DNA from: JAGGVT01 sp965369605
Lineage (GTDB): Bacteria; JAJVIF01; JAGGVT01
Assembly (NCBI GenBank): GCA_965369605.1
Contig: CBDURE010000016.1
Location: 1 to 41,321 of the forward strand
Length of the DNA: 41,321 bases
Direction of reading: 5' to 3'
Shown in pieces: positions 24,174 to 32,550 of the stretch. The translations under genes were made by a program, and so were the position numbers. Position 1 is the first letter of the stretch. Each line of letters opens with the position of its first letter. The notes under the pieces were generated by a model. That model had not been told where the DNA came from and made no database searches. It saw only the letters and a program-made list of their open reading frames with translations.

Positions 24174-25295
24174 CTATTCAGACAGGCGTACTGGCATTAT
24201 TACATAGAGGAAATCCTCATCTCCGGGAATGGTTATCAATCCCGGTTGAAGTTGATTTCCATACTGAAGTTCAATTTCCTCAGACTCAACATTCTGAATG
24301 GGGTCCATCAGGAATTTATAATTAAACGCGACTTTAATGTCATCGCCCTCTTTCTGGACAGGGAGATTTTGAGTTGATGACCCCAAACTCTCCACATGCG
24401 CATTAATAGTAAGCATGTCGCCATCGGTTGACAGAACAGCCATGTCTCGTCCCTCTCGCTGCCTTGCCACTATCGCGACACCTCTTACAGCCTGCTCCAA
24501 TAATTCACGTTCAATCATTAGTTTCCCAATGAAATCATTGGGAATCACTCTATCGTAATCAGGATACTTGGCATCGATAATGTGAGTTGTAATTACCGTA
24601 TCGCCCAAATCGAATTGTGTCATTTCCTTGCTAATTGTTATTTTGACATCATTCTCGCATCCAAAAGACAAAATTCTCAATAGATCATCCATGGACTTTG
24701 CGGGAATAAGAGCTTTGATGCCATCCTTGGGTGAGCGTCCCTCAATGGGGCATCTGTCAAGCGCGAGACGCCGTCCATCCGTGGCAATCATGACGCACTT
24801 TTTCGCTTCAATCACAATATAGATTCCGTTCGACCATGTCCTGGCGGAATCCTTGCTTGAGGCGTAGGTGGTTTTTTTGAGTGAATTTAAAAGCTCACTG
24901 GGTGATGTTTTAAATGTGCTTCCCTTTTCCTTGATATCCGGAAACTCAGGATATTCTTCGGCACTGATTCCATGAATGTCATATTCCGATGATTCTGTCT
25001 TGACAGTTACACGAGTGCCATCCTTAACCTCCATCACAACCTCACCATCGGGAAGCTGAGAAATAACCTCGTGAAACATCTTTGCCGGCAACGCGAGATT
25101 GCCCTCGCCCTCTGTGGTAACCTCGAATGTATTGCGGACACTCATCTCAAGGTCATAGGATATGAGCGTGATGCTGTTTTTGCCGTATTGCACCAGCACA
25201 TTGCCGAGTATGGGAAGTGTCGGCTTGGTCGGCACAGCCTTTGAAATAATGTTCAGTGATCTTATGAGATCTTTATGTTGGCAAATAACTTTCAT
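24174..25295 (-). CDS. dnaN: DNA polymerase III subunit beta (sliding clamp)
   Basis: Ring-shaped processivity clamp of the replicase; 373 residues, normal length. Recognised from MKVICQHKDLIRSLNIISKAVPTKPTLPILGNVLV, GEGNLALPAKMFHEVISQLPDG, YPEFPDI, ATDGRRLALDR, DAKYPDYDRVIP, NYKFLMDPIQN and the C-terminal hydrophobic-cleft motif IMPVRLSE. The ATG at 25295 has GGAGG 9 nt upstream; the frame stays open further upstream without another good start. dnaA, recF and gyrB are not adjacent, so this is not the classical origin locus. It is divergent from ccdA. Confidence 0.96.
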   Translation of the reverse strand: MKVICQHKDLIRSLNIISKAVPTKPTLPILGNVLVQYGKNSITLISYDLEMSVRNTFEVTTEGEGNLALPAKMFHEVISQLPDGEVVMEVKDGTRVTVKTESSEYDIHGISAEEYPEFPDIKEKGSTFKTSPSELLNSLKKTTYASSKDSARTWSNGIYIVIEAKKCVMIATDGRRLALDRCPIEGRSPKDGIKALIPAKSMDDLLRILSFGCENDVKITISKEMTQFDLGDTVITTHIIDAKYPDYDRVIPNDFIGKLMIERELLEQAVRGVAIVARQREGRDMAVLSTDGDMLTINAHVESLGSSTQNLPVQKEGDDIKVAFNYKFLMDPIQNVESEEIELQYGNQLQPGLITIPGDEDFLYVIMPVRLSE

Positions 25296-25356
25296 GCTGG
25301 AACAACCTCCAAAACCTTGGATGAATGAAAAATCATTATCCTCAATAGAAACGAGA

Positions 25357-25385
25357 ATTATAATCCTTTTAAACCTGATTGTAAA
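25357..25385 (-). promoter_or_regulatory. Promoter for dnaN
   Basis: On the minus strand TTTACA (25385-25380), a 17-nt spacer and a perfect TATAAT (25362-25357), about 60 nt before the start codon. Confidence 0.7.
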
Positions 25386-25424
25386 TAATCGAGTCTGACC
25401 GGATATGAATATAAGCCTATGCTC

Positions 25425-25452
25425 TTTCAAATAAGGAATTTCATGATAAAAT
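25425..25452 (+). promoter_or_regulatory. Possible promoter for ccdA
   Basis: TTTCAA (25425-25430), a 16-nt spacer and TAAAAT (25447-25452), 67 nt before the ATG. The -35 is weak. Confidence 0.4.
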
Positions 25453-25519
25453 GCCGCATCATGTATCTTGATTAAAAAAACGTCGAAATTCATGAAGAAA
25501 AATACAGGGGCGCAAAACA

Positions 25520-26284
25520 ATGAAAAGAAGTATCACGTATAAAGTTATGTCAAACTCGCTGGCGTTCATCGCGGGATTCTCGCTTATCTTCATTTTCGTA
25601 ATCGGCTCGCTTGCCGGCTCACTGACCGAGTTTTTCTACGACTACACTGACACAATCAACAAGGTTCTTGGAGTTATTGTTGTAATTCTCGGAATTCATA
25701 TGCTGGGTATTTTCAAGATTAAAGCGCTGATGAGTGAAAAGCGATTCAACATGGCTGAGAGGAAACTGGGACTTCTCGGCAGTTTGCTTGTCGGGATGGC
25801 GTTCGCGTTTGGCTGGACACCATGCATCGGGCCTATTCTGGTCGCGATATTCGCTCTCGCGCAGGAGTCAGGCAACTACTGGACATCGCTTCTTCTAATG
25901 ACCTTTTACTCGCTTGGACTCGCGATTCCGTTTCTACTCACAGCTCTCGCGCTTAATAAATTCCTTTTATGGTTTCAGAAATTCAAACAGCATTTCAGGA
26001 AAGTTGAGATTTTCAGCGGGATTCTTGTTATGGGAATCGGCGTTCTGATTTACACCGGCGGATTAAGTTACCTGAATCAGTATTTTTCAGGCCTTGGAGG
26101 ATTGGAGGCAGACCTGCAAGACAGGGTTTTCGGTGAATCGCAGGTCAACATGCTGTTTGCTTTCGTAGGCGGGCTTATTTCCTTCCTCAGCCCGTGCGTA
26201 CTGCCGTTGATGCCGATGTATCTTAGCTACATTTCAGGAGTTTCCATCGGTGAGATGACAGGTGAGGTTAAGGTTGGGGAATAA
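25520..26284 (+). CDS. ccdA: Circularly permuted CcdA-type thiol-disulfide transporter
   Basis: Six-segment inner-membrane protein of 254 residues of the CcdA/DsbD transmembrane family, which carries reducing power from cytosolic thioredoxin to the periplasm for cytochrome c maturation or disulfide repair. The order of parts is unusual. It begins with what is normally the second segment (SNSLAFIAGFSLIFIFVIGS), then LGIHMLGIFKI, then the segment with the second redox Cys, FAFGWTPCIGPIL (Cys102), then two more, and it ends with the normally N-terminal segment FVGGLISFLSPCVLPLMPMY (Cys226). Joining the C-terminus to the N-terminus recreates a standard CcdA. Both redox Cys motifs are intact. Upstream sequence encodes no other SPCVLP motif. 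ATG follows AGGGG. Family secure; permutation seen in the sequence. Confidence 0.9.
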   Translation: MKRSITYKVMSNSLAFIAGFSLIFIFVIGSLAGSLTEFFYDYTDTINKVLGVIVVILGIHMLGIFKIKALMSEKRFNMAERKLGLLGSLLVGMAFAFGWTPCIGPILVAIFALAQESGNYWTSLLLMTFYSLGLAIPFLLTALALNKFLLWFQKFKQHFRKVEIFSGILVMGIGVLIYTGGLSYLNQYFSGLGGLEADLQDRVFGESQVNMLFAFVGGLISFLSPCVLPLMPMYLSYISGVSIGEMTGEVKVGE

Positions 26285-26310
26285 GAATCGATATCATAAC
26301 TAAAAATAAC

Positions 26311-26356
26311 AGAATAAAAATAGCAGAGGGTTTAAACCCTCTGCTATTTTTATTCT
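26311..26356. terminator. 46-nt perfect palindrome, bidirectional terminator
   Basis: AGAATAAAAATAGCAGAGGG at 26311-26330 continues to TTT, and 26334-26356 is the exact inverse complement of 26311-26333. A and T tracts flank the stem on both sides, suiting termination of ccdA (plus) and the DUF1599 gene (minus), which converge here. Confidence 0.85.
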
Positions 26357-26381
26357 GCTATTTTTTCACATCTTAATATTG

Positions 26382-26675
26382 TTATTCCTCGATGCCCATT
26401 TCGCGCAGTTTAACAATGGCAAATACGCAGTAGTTGATAATGTCGCGGTATTCGCTGATACGCCCCTCCGCGACCTTGCTTTTCTCGCCCTTTTGAGCGA
26501 GTTCCTCGAGTTGCTGAACACGTCGCACCTTAACGAGAATCTGGTCGGTAATTGACGGTACCCGCATTTCGCGCCAGCTGTCGCCGTAGTCATGATTTTT
26601 TCTTATCATGATTTCACGTGTTTCTGAGATTATCTCATCGTATTGTTTAACCAGTTCTTCAGTGCTTTCTTTCAT
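26382..26675 (-). CDS. DUF1599 family protein (nucleotide-modification associated)
   Basis: Small soluble protein of 97 residues. The pattern KNHDYGDSWREMRVPSITDQILVKVRRVQQLEEL and then EYRDIINYCVFAIVKL matches DUF1599 (Nmad1), a family linked by comparative genomics to modified-nucleotide metabolism and related to all-alpha NTP pyrophosphohydrolases. Start: ATG at 26675 has GGAG 9 nt upstream; the ATG at 26681 is closer (3 nt) and is possible. It follows the small membrane protein gene by about 25 nt, so the two are probably co-transcribed. No modification genes are near, so a housekeeping nucleotide role is as likely. Function is inferred only from the family. Confidence 0.85.
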   Translation of the reverse strand: MKESTEELVKQYDEIISETREIMIRKNHDYGDSWREMRVPSITDQILVKVRRVQQLEELAQKGEKSKVAEGRISEYRDIINYCVFAIVKLREMGIEE

Positions 26676-26699
26676 TGCCATGTTCTCCAAAATGTTAGG

Positions 26700-26894
26700 T
26701 CAGTTTACTCTTTTTTTATCCAGCCGTTCGCGGATTCCACTCAGCTCGGTGATTATATGAGCGAGAAGAAAAATGAAAACGCCTGTTACCATCAGTAAAG
26801 CGCCCTCCGATGGGTCCTTCGATATGAAAAACCGGAATACCACGCCAACGACAAACAGAATCACAGCTACAACTTTGAAAGTAAGATCAACCAT
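26700..26894 (-). CDS. Small two-helix membrane protein
   Basis: A 64-residue hydrophobic protein with two predicted membrane segments (about 5-25, FKVVAVILFVVGVVFRFF, and 32-50, GALLMVTGVFIFLLAHII) and a basic cytosolic end (GIRERLDKKRVN). ATG at 26894 has a clean GGAGG 7 nt upstream, which supports a real gene. It lies directly upstream of the DUF1599 gene. The family was not recognised. Confidence 0.75.
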   Translation of the reverse strand: MVDLTFKVVAVILFVVGVVFRFFISKDPSEGALLMVTGVFIFLLAHIITELSGIRERLDKKRVN

Positions 26895-26942
26895 CCTTCA
26901 ACCTCCGTGAATCAGATTTAATCACGCCAAGTATTATATCAA

Positions 26943-28676
26943 TTATCCATCATCAATATTGCTGTAATCTGATACCAATTCCAGCTGCTGCGCCATCTCA
27001 TTTGAAAGAACGCCAAATTCGCCAAAGGTGAAATAAATACCCCACGCGTCATTGAGGTCAAGCATGTACGATCTTACAGCGTCAATTCCCTCAATATCCA
27101 TTCCTGGAAGTATGCTGATTCGAGAGTTGTCCGCGATATTAATCAGCATTTCACTTGTGAATACCGCGACTTTCTCATCGTCTTTCAACCTGAAAACCCA
27201 GTATGTTTTATCATCTATTGTCACCGATGGCAGTTTCATATGCACATCATTCCATCCGGATGCCAGCATGGTTTCACCATCCGCGCCGGATGGTTTTTGC
27301 GACAGGTATCGAGTCCAAAGAATATTGTAATGCGGCAAGTAGTACATCAGGACACGATAATTCAGATCACTCATAATGATGATATTATCGGGACTACCTA
27401 CCTCATCGGATAACGTATCAAGGCTTTTAATCATCAACATAACATAAGCGTCGCTTGCATAGAGCCTGTGATAGTTGTAGCCATCGGGATCATACTTCCT
27501 GTGATTCTCGCCCAAAACAAGAATATCCAGGGAGAAAAACACAATCAGAAGATGAAGGGGAATAATTACAGACAGCAGTTTGATTATGTCATTTCGATTT
27601 AATGCGGCATGGCCGATTTTAATACGCAGCGATGAAAGCCATCCCGCGACTTTATTGATGCCAAGAGCTATTACAATCGCGATTAGGGGTGAAATGAACA
27701 ACGGTATTCCGGGATAATTCACATAATTAATCGAGTACAGGATAATCGCGGGCGCTCCCCATAAGAGGAAAAATGCTGATGTCGGCAGCTCGTTTGATTT
27801 TCTTCTACGCCAGCTGAAAAGTGGGATAATCGCGAAAAACGCCCATCCGGGAAATGACTCACGAAGGTAGAAATAAATCGCTCGCCAGTTTTTAACAAGT
27901 TTCGCAAGCGGTTTTTGACAAAGCTCGCTGATGTTACGCTGATGTTTTCCGCCTTCTGATGCCAGTTCAGCAAGGTATGCTTTAAATCCTCCGCTGAGCA
28001 AAGCGACCGGAATCAGCCACGCGGCTTGCAGAAGCAGGTAAATTCCCGATGCCATCAGCAGCTTTTTATATCCGAGGCGATACACCGCCCAGATTGCCAG
28101 CGGGATAAGAAGGATTGATTCATACGGCCGTACCATTCCCATTAGTCCAAGCGCGATTGCAAGTTTCCATGCGTTTTTCTCTTTCCCGCTGATAATGCGC
28201 CATGCGAGAAACGCGACTAAAACAGAGAAAAACGCTCCTGAAATATATGTCAGCGCTTTCAATTCGTGGTATATGGTCAGCGGGGCGAAAGCATACAGTC
28301 CGGCGGCAAGCCATGCGACTGGTGAACTGCCGGACATTTCACGCACAAGTTTGAGAATTAATACTGCCGCGATTGTGGACAGAAGCAATCCGATTAACAC
28401 AAAGGAAAGATTCGGACTATGTGTGAAATAAGTCAGAAGTTTTCCAGATAGAATATAAAGCGGATATCCAGGGGGATGCGGCCGATGCTCCAGTATGTTG
28501 TAGCGCTCAATCGCCAGTGCAAACTGGGCTGAATCCCACCAGCTTAGAAGATGCGAACAGTGCTGCAATTTCAGCATGAATACCAACACAGCCGCCAGTA
28601 TGGGAATGAGATCAAATGACTTCATGCCGAAACGCGTTTCCGATTGCTTTTTAGTTTCCAGATTCAACCCGCTCAT
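26943..28676 (-). CDS. GT-C-like membrane glycosyltransferase
   Basis: Polytopic membrane protein, 577 residues from the chosen start. The first loop has SWWDSAQFALAIERYN, an acidic Asp as in GT-C enzymes, followed by HRPHPPGYPLYILSGKLL. The loop YAFAPLTIYHELKALTYI and about ten further membrane segments follow, with a soluble C-terminal domain from about residue 400. This resembles dolichyl-phosphate-mannose/undecaprenyl-linked sugar transferases and the DUF2723 protein at 20920-23637. The start is uncertain: ATGs at 28736, 28676 and 28625 all lack a ribosome-binding site; 28676 gives the most natural N-terminus. The substrate is unknown. Confidence 0.82.
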   Translation of the reverse strand: MSGLNLETKKQSETRFGMKSFDLIPILAAVLVFMLKLQHCSHLLSWWDSAQFALAIERYNILEHRPHPPGYPLYILSGKLLTYFTHSPNLSFVLIGLLLSTIAAVLILKLVREMSGSSPVAWLAAGLYAFAPLTIYHELKALTYISGAFFSVLVAFLAWRIISGKEKNAWKLAIALGLMGMVRPYESILLIPLAIWAVYRLGYKKLLMASGIYLLLQAAWLIPVALLSGGFKAYLAELASEGGKHQRNISELCQKPLAKLVKNWRAIYFYLRESFPGWAFFAIIPLFSWRRRKSNELPTSAFFLLWGAPAIILYSINYVNYPGIPLFISPLIAIVIALGINKVAGWLSSLRIKIGHAALNRNDIIKLLSVIIPLHLLIVFFSLDILVLGENHRKYDPDGYNYHRLYASDAYVMLMIKSLDTLSDEVGSPDNIIIMSDLNYRVLMYYLPHYNILWTRYLSQKPSGADGETMLASGWNDVHMKLPSVTIDDKTYWVFRLKDDEKVAVFTSEMLINIADNSRISILPGMDIEGIDAVRSYMLDLNDAWGIYFTFGEFGVLSNEMAQQLELVSDYSNIDDG

Positions 28677-28797
28677 TTTCGTTGTAACTGTGGAATAAAT
28701 CAAGGGAATTAAATGATGGAATTTAATGATGTGCATTTAAACAGGTGTTTCAAATGTGATGTCAGGGCGAAATACACGCCATTCCCGCGAAAGGGTC

Positions 28798-28986
28798 TGT
28801 CGGGAAAGGTTGTTGTTATATCTTATCCCCCCCTTAATCCCCCTGCGAGCGGGGGGAAATGTTTTTTTACAATTCAAACGATATACCCGGTCTATACACT
28901 TGCGAAGGGAAAAGACAACACTCTCCCTCCCCGCTCGCGGGGAGGGCTGGGGTGGGGGCATTTTATTTGCGATACCTTTCCCGACA
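28798..28986 (-). mobile_element. TGTCGGGAAAGGT element, copy 3 (complete, inverted)
   Basis: Complete 189-bp copy with TGTCGGGAAAGGT (28798-28810) and ACCTTTCCCGACA (28974-28986), in opposite orientation to copies 1, 2 and 4. It carries both G/C palindromes and lacks the internal duplication of copy 2. It fills most of the 405-bp gap between the GT-C gene and recJ. Confidence 0.8.
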
Positions 28987-29042
28987 CCCTCGTAAGTGTG
29001 GGGTAGATTCGATAATAGACAAACATGAATGATAATTGGAAC

Positions 29043-29070
29043 AACCCCTCACTCACGTTCAGGGCTCGAA
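29043..29070. repeat. Family C half-repeat
   Basis: AACCCCTCACTCACGTTCAG followed by GGCTCGAA resembles one arm of the inverted repeat at 20463-20542. No partner arm is present, so it would not form the hairpin. It lies just behind recJ. Confidence 0.5.
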
Positions 29071-29081
29071 TAACTCAACAT

Positions 29082-30749
29082 TCATGCAATCGGCTTAATG
29101 TCCCTAACCTGATACTCCAGTTTCCTGTTGCCCATATACTCATTGATAATTGGAGTGGCAACCATCGATACAACACGCCCAATGATATCGCCTATCCTGA
29201 CACCATTTACCTTGAACATAATACCAGTATGCTTTCTGCCCCCGCTTTTAAAAGCCAATTTAAGATGATTGCCGCCGCCGACAAAATTCGCGTTTTCCAT
29301 CGCGATTGCTCCGAACTCAAACAACGGCTCCCGATTGCCCATGCCAAAAGGCGCCAGCACTTTCATATCTTCAACAAACTTCATATCGATATCCGATGTT
29401 GACAGTTTCGATACCACTTCCAGAGTCTTCCTCGGATAACCTGTGGGATATTTATCTTTGGCGCATTCCACCAGCTGCTTTTTTAAATCATCGAATTTAT
29501 CATCGGCAAGGCTGACTCCACAAGCTGTTGGATGTCCGCCGAAGTGTTCCATTATATGTTTCGATTTACACAACAGGCTATACAGGTTAATACCCTCAGG
29601 CGAGCGTCCCGAACCTTTCCATAAACCGTTCATTCCCTTTGTGAACAAAATCGCCGGATGCCCGGTTTCATCCACTACACGAGATGCCGCTGTGCCGAGA
29701 AGCCCCTCGTGCCAATCCGGGTCGCGCAATACATGAACGAGATCTTCCCTCTCCCGATTTGCCTGTTTCACAGCCTTGCGCGCTACATCCTCCTGAATTT
29801 CGCGCCTTTCAGAGTTTACTCTTTCAATTCTCGCGGCGATTGCCGCTATCTTCGATTTATCTTTCTCCATCAGAAATTTTGCTGACAGAACAGGTGAATC
29901 AAGGCGTCCCGGGGCATTCAAACGGCTTCCCACATGAAATCCAAGTTCCCTTGCTCCTATCTGAGAAAGTTTGAATCCACCAGCTCGCGCGAGAATCTCA
30001 ATATGCGGCGCGAAACCCTTATGAATCGCCTTTATTCCATCACGCACAAAAAGCCGATTCTCCCCTGTAAGAGGCATGATATCAGTTATTATGCTGAGTC
30101 CGACATAAGGATGGTATTCCTGCGGGTCTATCGGTTGATTCAGATGTTCCGAGAGCGCCTGAACCAGTTTAAACGAAACCGCGGCGCCCGACAGCGATGG
30201 ATATGGATAAGCCTCCCCTTCTATCGCGCCATGAACAACAGCCACAGCATCCGGCAATTTGTCTGGCACCTGATGATGGTCAGTTATTATAAAATCAATT
30301 CCCTTTTCATTTCCATATTCCACATTACGCCAGTCCGCTATTCCGCAATCCACAGTAATAATAAGCGAAACACCGTTATTTGCCGCTTTCTCAACCGCGT
30401 CCAGAGCAAGGCCATATCCCTGCCCCCTGCGTGTTGGAAGGTATATATGAGGATTCGCGCCGGCTGATTTCAGAAATCGATGCAGAATAACCGAGGCAAC
30501 AATGCCGTCAACATCATAATCGCCATGAATCAGAATCTTCTCGTGATTTTTCAACGCGCTGCTGATTCTTTCAACAGCAGACTGCATACCGCCCATCAGA
30601 AACGGTGAATGGTATTCCGATGTCGCATCAAGCAGATTGCGTTTACGCGCGATTGCGCTGATTAACTCTGTCGGATTGGAAATATCAGCTGTTTCGCGTA
30701 TGAAATCCCACGAATAAAGCGGAAATGTTTTTACTGTTGTTGATGTCAT
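29082..30749 (-). CDS. recJ: Single-stranded-DNA-specific exonuclease RecJ
   Basis: 5'-3' ssDNA exonuclease of the DHH family used in recombination and mismatch repair; 555 residues, near the normal 560-580. Motifs in order: ILIHGDYDVDGIVAS, LIITVDCGIAD, FIITDHHQ, HVGSRLNAPGRLDSP, the DHHA1 motif FGGHPTACGVSL and a C-terminal OB-type domain ending LEYQVRDIKPI. Metal-binding Asp and DHH residues are intact. The chosen start is ATG at 30749; a GTG at 30770 is possible, and neither has a good ribosome-binding site. Flanked by repeats on both sides and probably monocistronic. Confidence 0.95.
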   Translation of the reverse strand: MTSTTVKTFPLYSWDFIRETADISNPTELISAIARKRNLLDATSEYHSPFLMGGMQSAVERISSALKNHEKILIHGDYDVDGIVASVILHRFLKSAGANPHIYLPTRRGQGYGLALDAVEKAANNGVSLIITVDCGIADWRNVEYGNEKGIDFIITDHHQVPDKLPDAVAVVHGAIEGEAYPYPSLSGAAVSFKLVQALSEHLNQPIDPQEYHPYVGLSIITDIMPLTGENRLFVRDGIKAIHKGFAPHIEILARAGGFKLSQIGARELGFHVGSRLNAPGRLDSPVLSAKFLMEKDKSKIAAIAARIERVNSERREIQEDVARKAVKQANREREDLVHVLRDPDWHEGLLGTAASRVVDETGHPAILFTKGMNGLWKGSGRSPEGINLYSLLCKSKHIMEHFGGHPTACGVSLADDKFDDLKKQLVECAKDKYPTGYPRKTLEVVSKLSTSDIDMKFVEDMKVLAPFGMGNREPLFEFGAIAMENANFVGGGNHLKLAFKSGGRKHTGIMFKVNGVRIGDIIGRVVSMVATPIINEYMGNRKLEYQVRDIKPIA

Positions 30750-30810
30750 TGGTGTATTGCCCGCTATCACAAATCAATGTCGTATTGCTCACTAACACAA
30801 ATCAACCAAG

Positions 30811-30884
30811 CCCCGGACGTGAGTGAGGGGTGGTATCGATACTATTTCAAATTCACTACCTCTCACTAACGTTCGAGGCTCGGT
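30811..30884. repeat. Family C inverted repeat, degenerate copy
   Basis: CCAAGCCCCGGACGTGAGTG on the left and TCACTAACGTTCGAGGCTCG on the right form imperfect arms of the same repeat as 20463-20542. It lies in the 328-bp recJ-glyS gap, which otherwise holds the family D palindrome, a family B scrap (CCGGGTGCCGCCCGAG near 30955), a REP-like scrap and a solitary element end at 31043. Confidence 0.6.
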
Positions 30885-30919
30885 TTCATGAATTTCTAAT
30901 TACTAACCATCTTCATTAA

Positions 30920-30939
30920 CACCATGCTTTAGCATGGTG
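30920..30939. repeat. CACCATGCTTTAGCATGGTG palindrome (family D)
   Basis: Perfect apart from the centre; the inverse of the 18998-19017 copy. Followed by CTTTCG without a T-run. Confidence 0.65.
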
Positions 30940-31042
30940 CTTTCGCACTATCCGGGTGCCGCCCGAGCCATTTGAGTATATTTACAACGCAACGAGAGAT
31001 TCCTCCGCTTCCTGCGGAATGACAATATTTCTCGTTCTGCTG

Positions 31043-31055
31043 ACCTTTCCCGACA
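31043..31055. repeat. Solitary ACCTTTCCCGACA element end
   Basis: Exact match to the right terminal repeat of the element at 23908-24128, with no left partner. It may be a remnant or excision scar. Confidence 0.5.
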
Positions 31056-31077
31056 GCCTATTACGTTCGATGCTCGG

Positions 31078-32367
31078 TTACTCAAACTTCCCATCGAACC
31101 AGCTCTTCAATTCCGACGCCTTAATCCTCACCTGGTCGGTCTTGTCACGATTCCTGATTGTAACCGACTCATCCTCGATTGAATCGAAATCGACAGTGAC
31201 ACAATACGGCGTTCCTATTTCATCCTGGCGTCGATACCGTTTGCCAATTGAACCGGCTTGATCATACGTGCAATTAAAACAGCCTTTCAGCAAATCGAAA
31301 ACATCCTTCGCCATGTTGATTTGCGGCTCCTTGCGCATCAGAGGAAAAATCGCCACTTTCACAGGCGCTATCGCCGGATGAAATCTCAACACGGCACGCT
31401 CCTCGTTGTCAATGACATCCTCTTCATAAGCATCACAAAGGAACGTGAGAACAGTACGGTCAACACCCGCCGACGTTTCAATACAAAACGGCACGATCTT
31501 TTCACGAGTCTGCTCATCGAAATAAACAAGGTCCTTTCCGCTTTTATCAATATGCGCTTTCAAATCGAAATCCGTACGATTCGCGATACCCTCCAGTTCC
31601 TTTTGCCCGAACGGGAAATCATATTCAACATCAATCGTGCGCTTCGAGTAATGGCTTAATTCATCCTTGTCATGTTCGCGAAGATGCAGATGCTCGCTTT
31701 TTATCCCGTATTGTTTATACCACTTGTCACGCTCAGTAACCCAGTAATCAAACCATTCTTCATCCTCTCCCGGTTTGACAAAATACTCCAGCTCCATCTG
31801 CTCGAATTCCCTGCTCCGGAAAATAAACGATTTAGTCGTTATCTCGTTTCTGAACGATTTGCCCATCTGCGCGATTCCGAACGGCAGTTTCAGGCGTGAT
31901 GCTGTCATGACATTTTTAAACTGGACGAAAATCCCCTGCGCTGTTTCAGGCCGCAGATAAACATCCTGTGTCGAGCCTTCAACGCTGCCAGCTTCCGTTT
32001 TGAACATCAGGTTGAACATGCGCGCTTCTGTCAAATCTTTCCCGCCGCAGGTCGGGCATTGTCCCGGCTTTTCCATCATGTCCTCGCGAAAACGCGATTT
32101 GCATGTCAGGCAGTCAACCATCGGGTCGGTGAATCCCTCCACATGCCCGGATGCCACCCAGACATCGGGATGCATCAATATCGCCGAATCCATCCCGACA
32201 ACATCAAGCCGTGAGCGAACAATGCTGTTCCACCACAGTTTCTTCACGTTATTTTTCAATTCCACCCCAAGAGGCCCATAATCCCACGTCGCTGCAAACC
32301 CGCCGTATATCTCACTCGACTGAAATATAAACCCTCTTCGCTTTGCAAGAGATACTATTTTATCCAC
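31078..32367 (-). CDS. glyQS: Glycine--tRNA ligase, dimeric type
   Basis: Class II aminoacyl-tRNA synthetase of the homodimeric (alpha2) kind; 429 residues. Seen: IVSLAKRRGFIFQSSEIYGG, ATWDYGPLGVELKNN, a zinc-type CLTCKSRF...CPTCGG pair, motif 2 GIAQMGKSFRNEI followed by RSREFEQMELEYF, motif 3 PFCIETSAGVDRTVLTFL, and the C-terminal anticodon domain. The start chosen is GTG at 32367, giving MDKIVSLAKRRGF as in the family, with GAGG 8 nt upstream; the GTG at 32376 lies against the GAGG and is too close. It differs from the tetrameric GlyQ/GlyS type of many proteobacteria. Confidence 0.95.
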   Translation of the reverse strand: MDKIVSLAKRRGFIFQSSEIYGGFAATWDYGPLGVELKNNVKKLWWNSIVRSRLDVVGMDSAILMHPDVWVASGHVEGFTDPMVDCLTCKSRFREDMMEKPGQCPTCGGKDLTEARMFNLMFKTEAGSVEGSTQDVYLRPETAQGIFVQFKNVMTASRLKLPFGIAQMGKSFRNEITTKSFIFRSREFEQMELEYFVKPGEDEEWFDYWVTERDKWYKQYGIKSEHLHLREHDKDELSHYSKRTIDVEYDFPFGQKELEGIANRTDFDLKAHIDKSGKDLVYFDEQTREKIVPFCIETSAGVDRTVLTFLCDAYEEDVIDNEERAVLRFHPAIAPVKVAIFPLMRKEPQINMAKDVFDLLKGCFNCTYDQAGSIGKRYRRQDEIGTPYCVTVDFDSIEDESVTIRNRDKTDQVRIKASELKSWFDGKFE

Positions 32368-32514
32368 CAACTGCACCTCGCTTGATTAGACAAATCAATT
32401 CACAATTCTCGATGAATATTATCACAGTCTGTGTTCATGCGTAAAGCATTGAGGCACGAATGAGGTTAATTTTGCCATTCAAATCATATTTGATAAAAAT
32501 ATTTTAATATTTTT

Positions 32515-32544
32515 TTCACAAATTTCATTTCATTAGAATATGAT
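32515..32544 (+). promoter_or_regulatory. Possible promoter for an intergenic RNA
   Basis: TTCACA (32515-32520), an 18-nt spacer and TATGAT (32539-32544), preceded by a very AT-rich stretch that could act as an UP element. Confidence 0.45.
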
Positions 32545-32550
32545 ATATAC

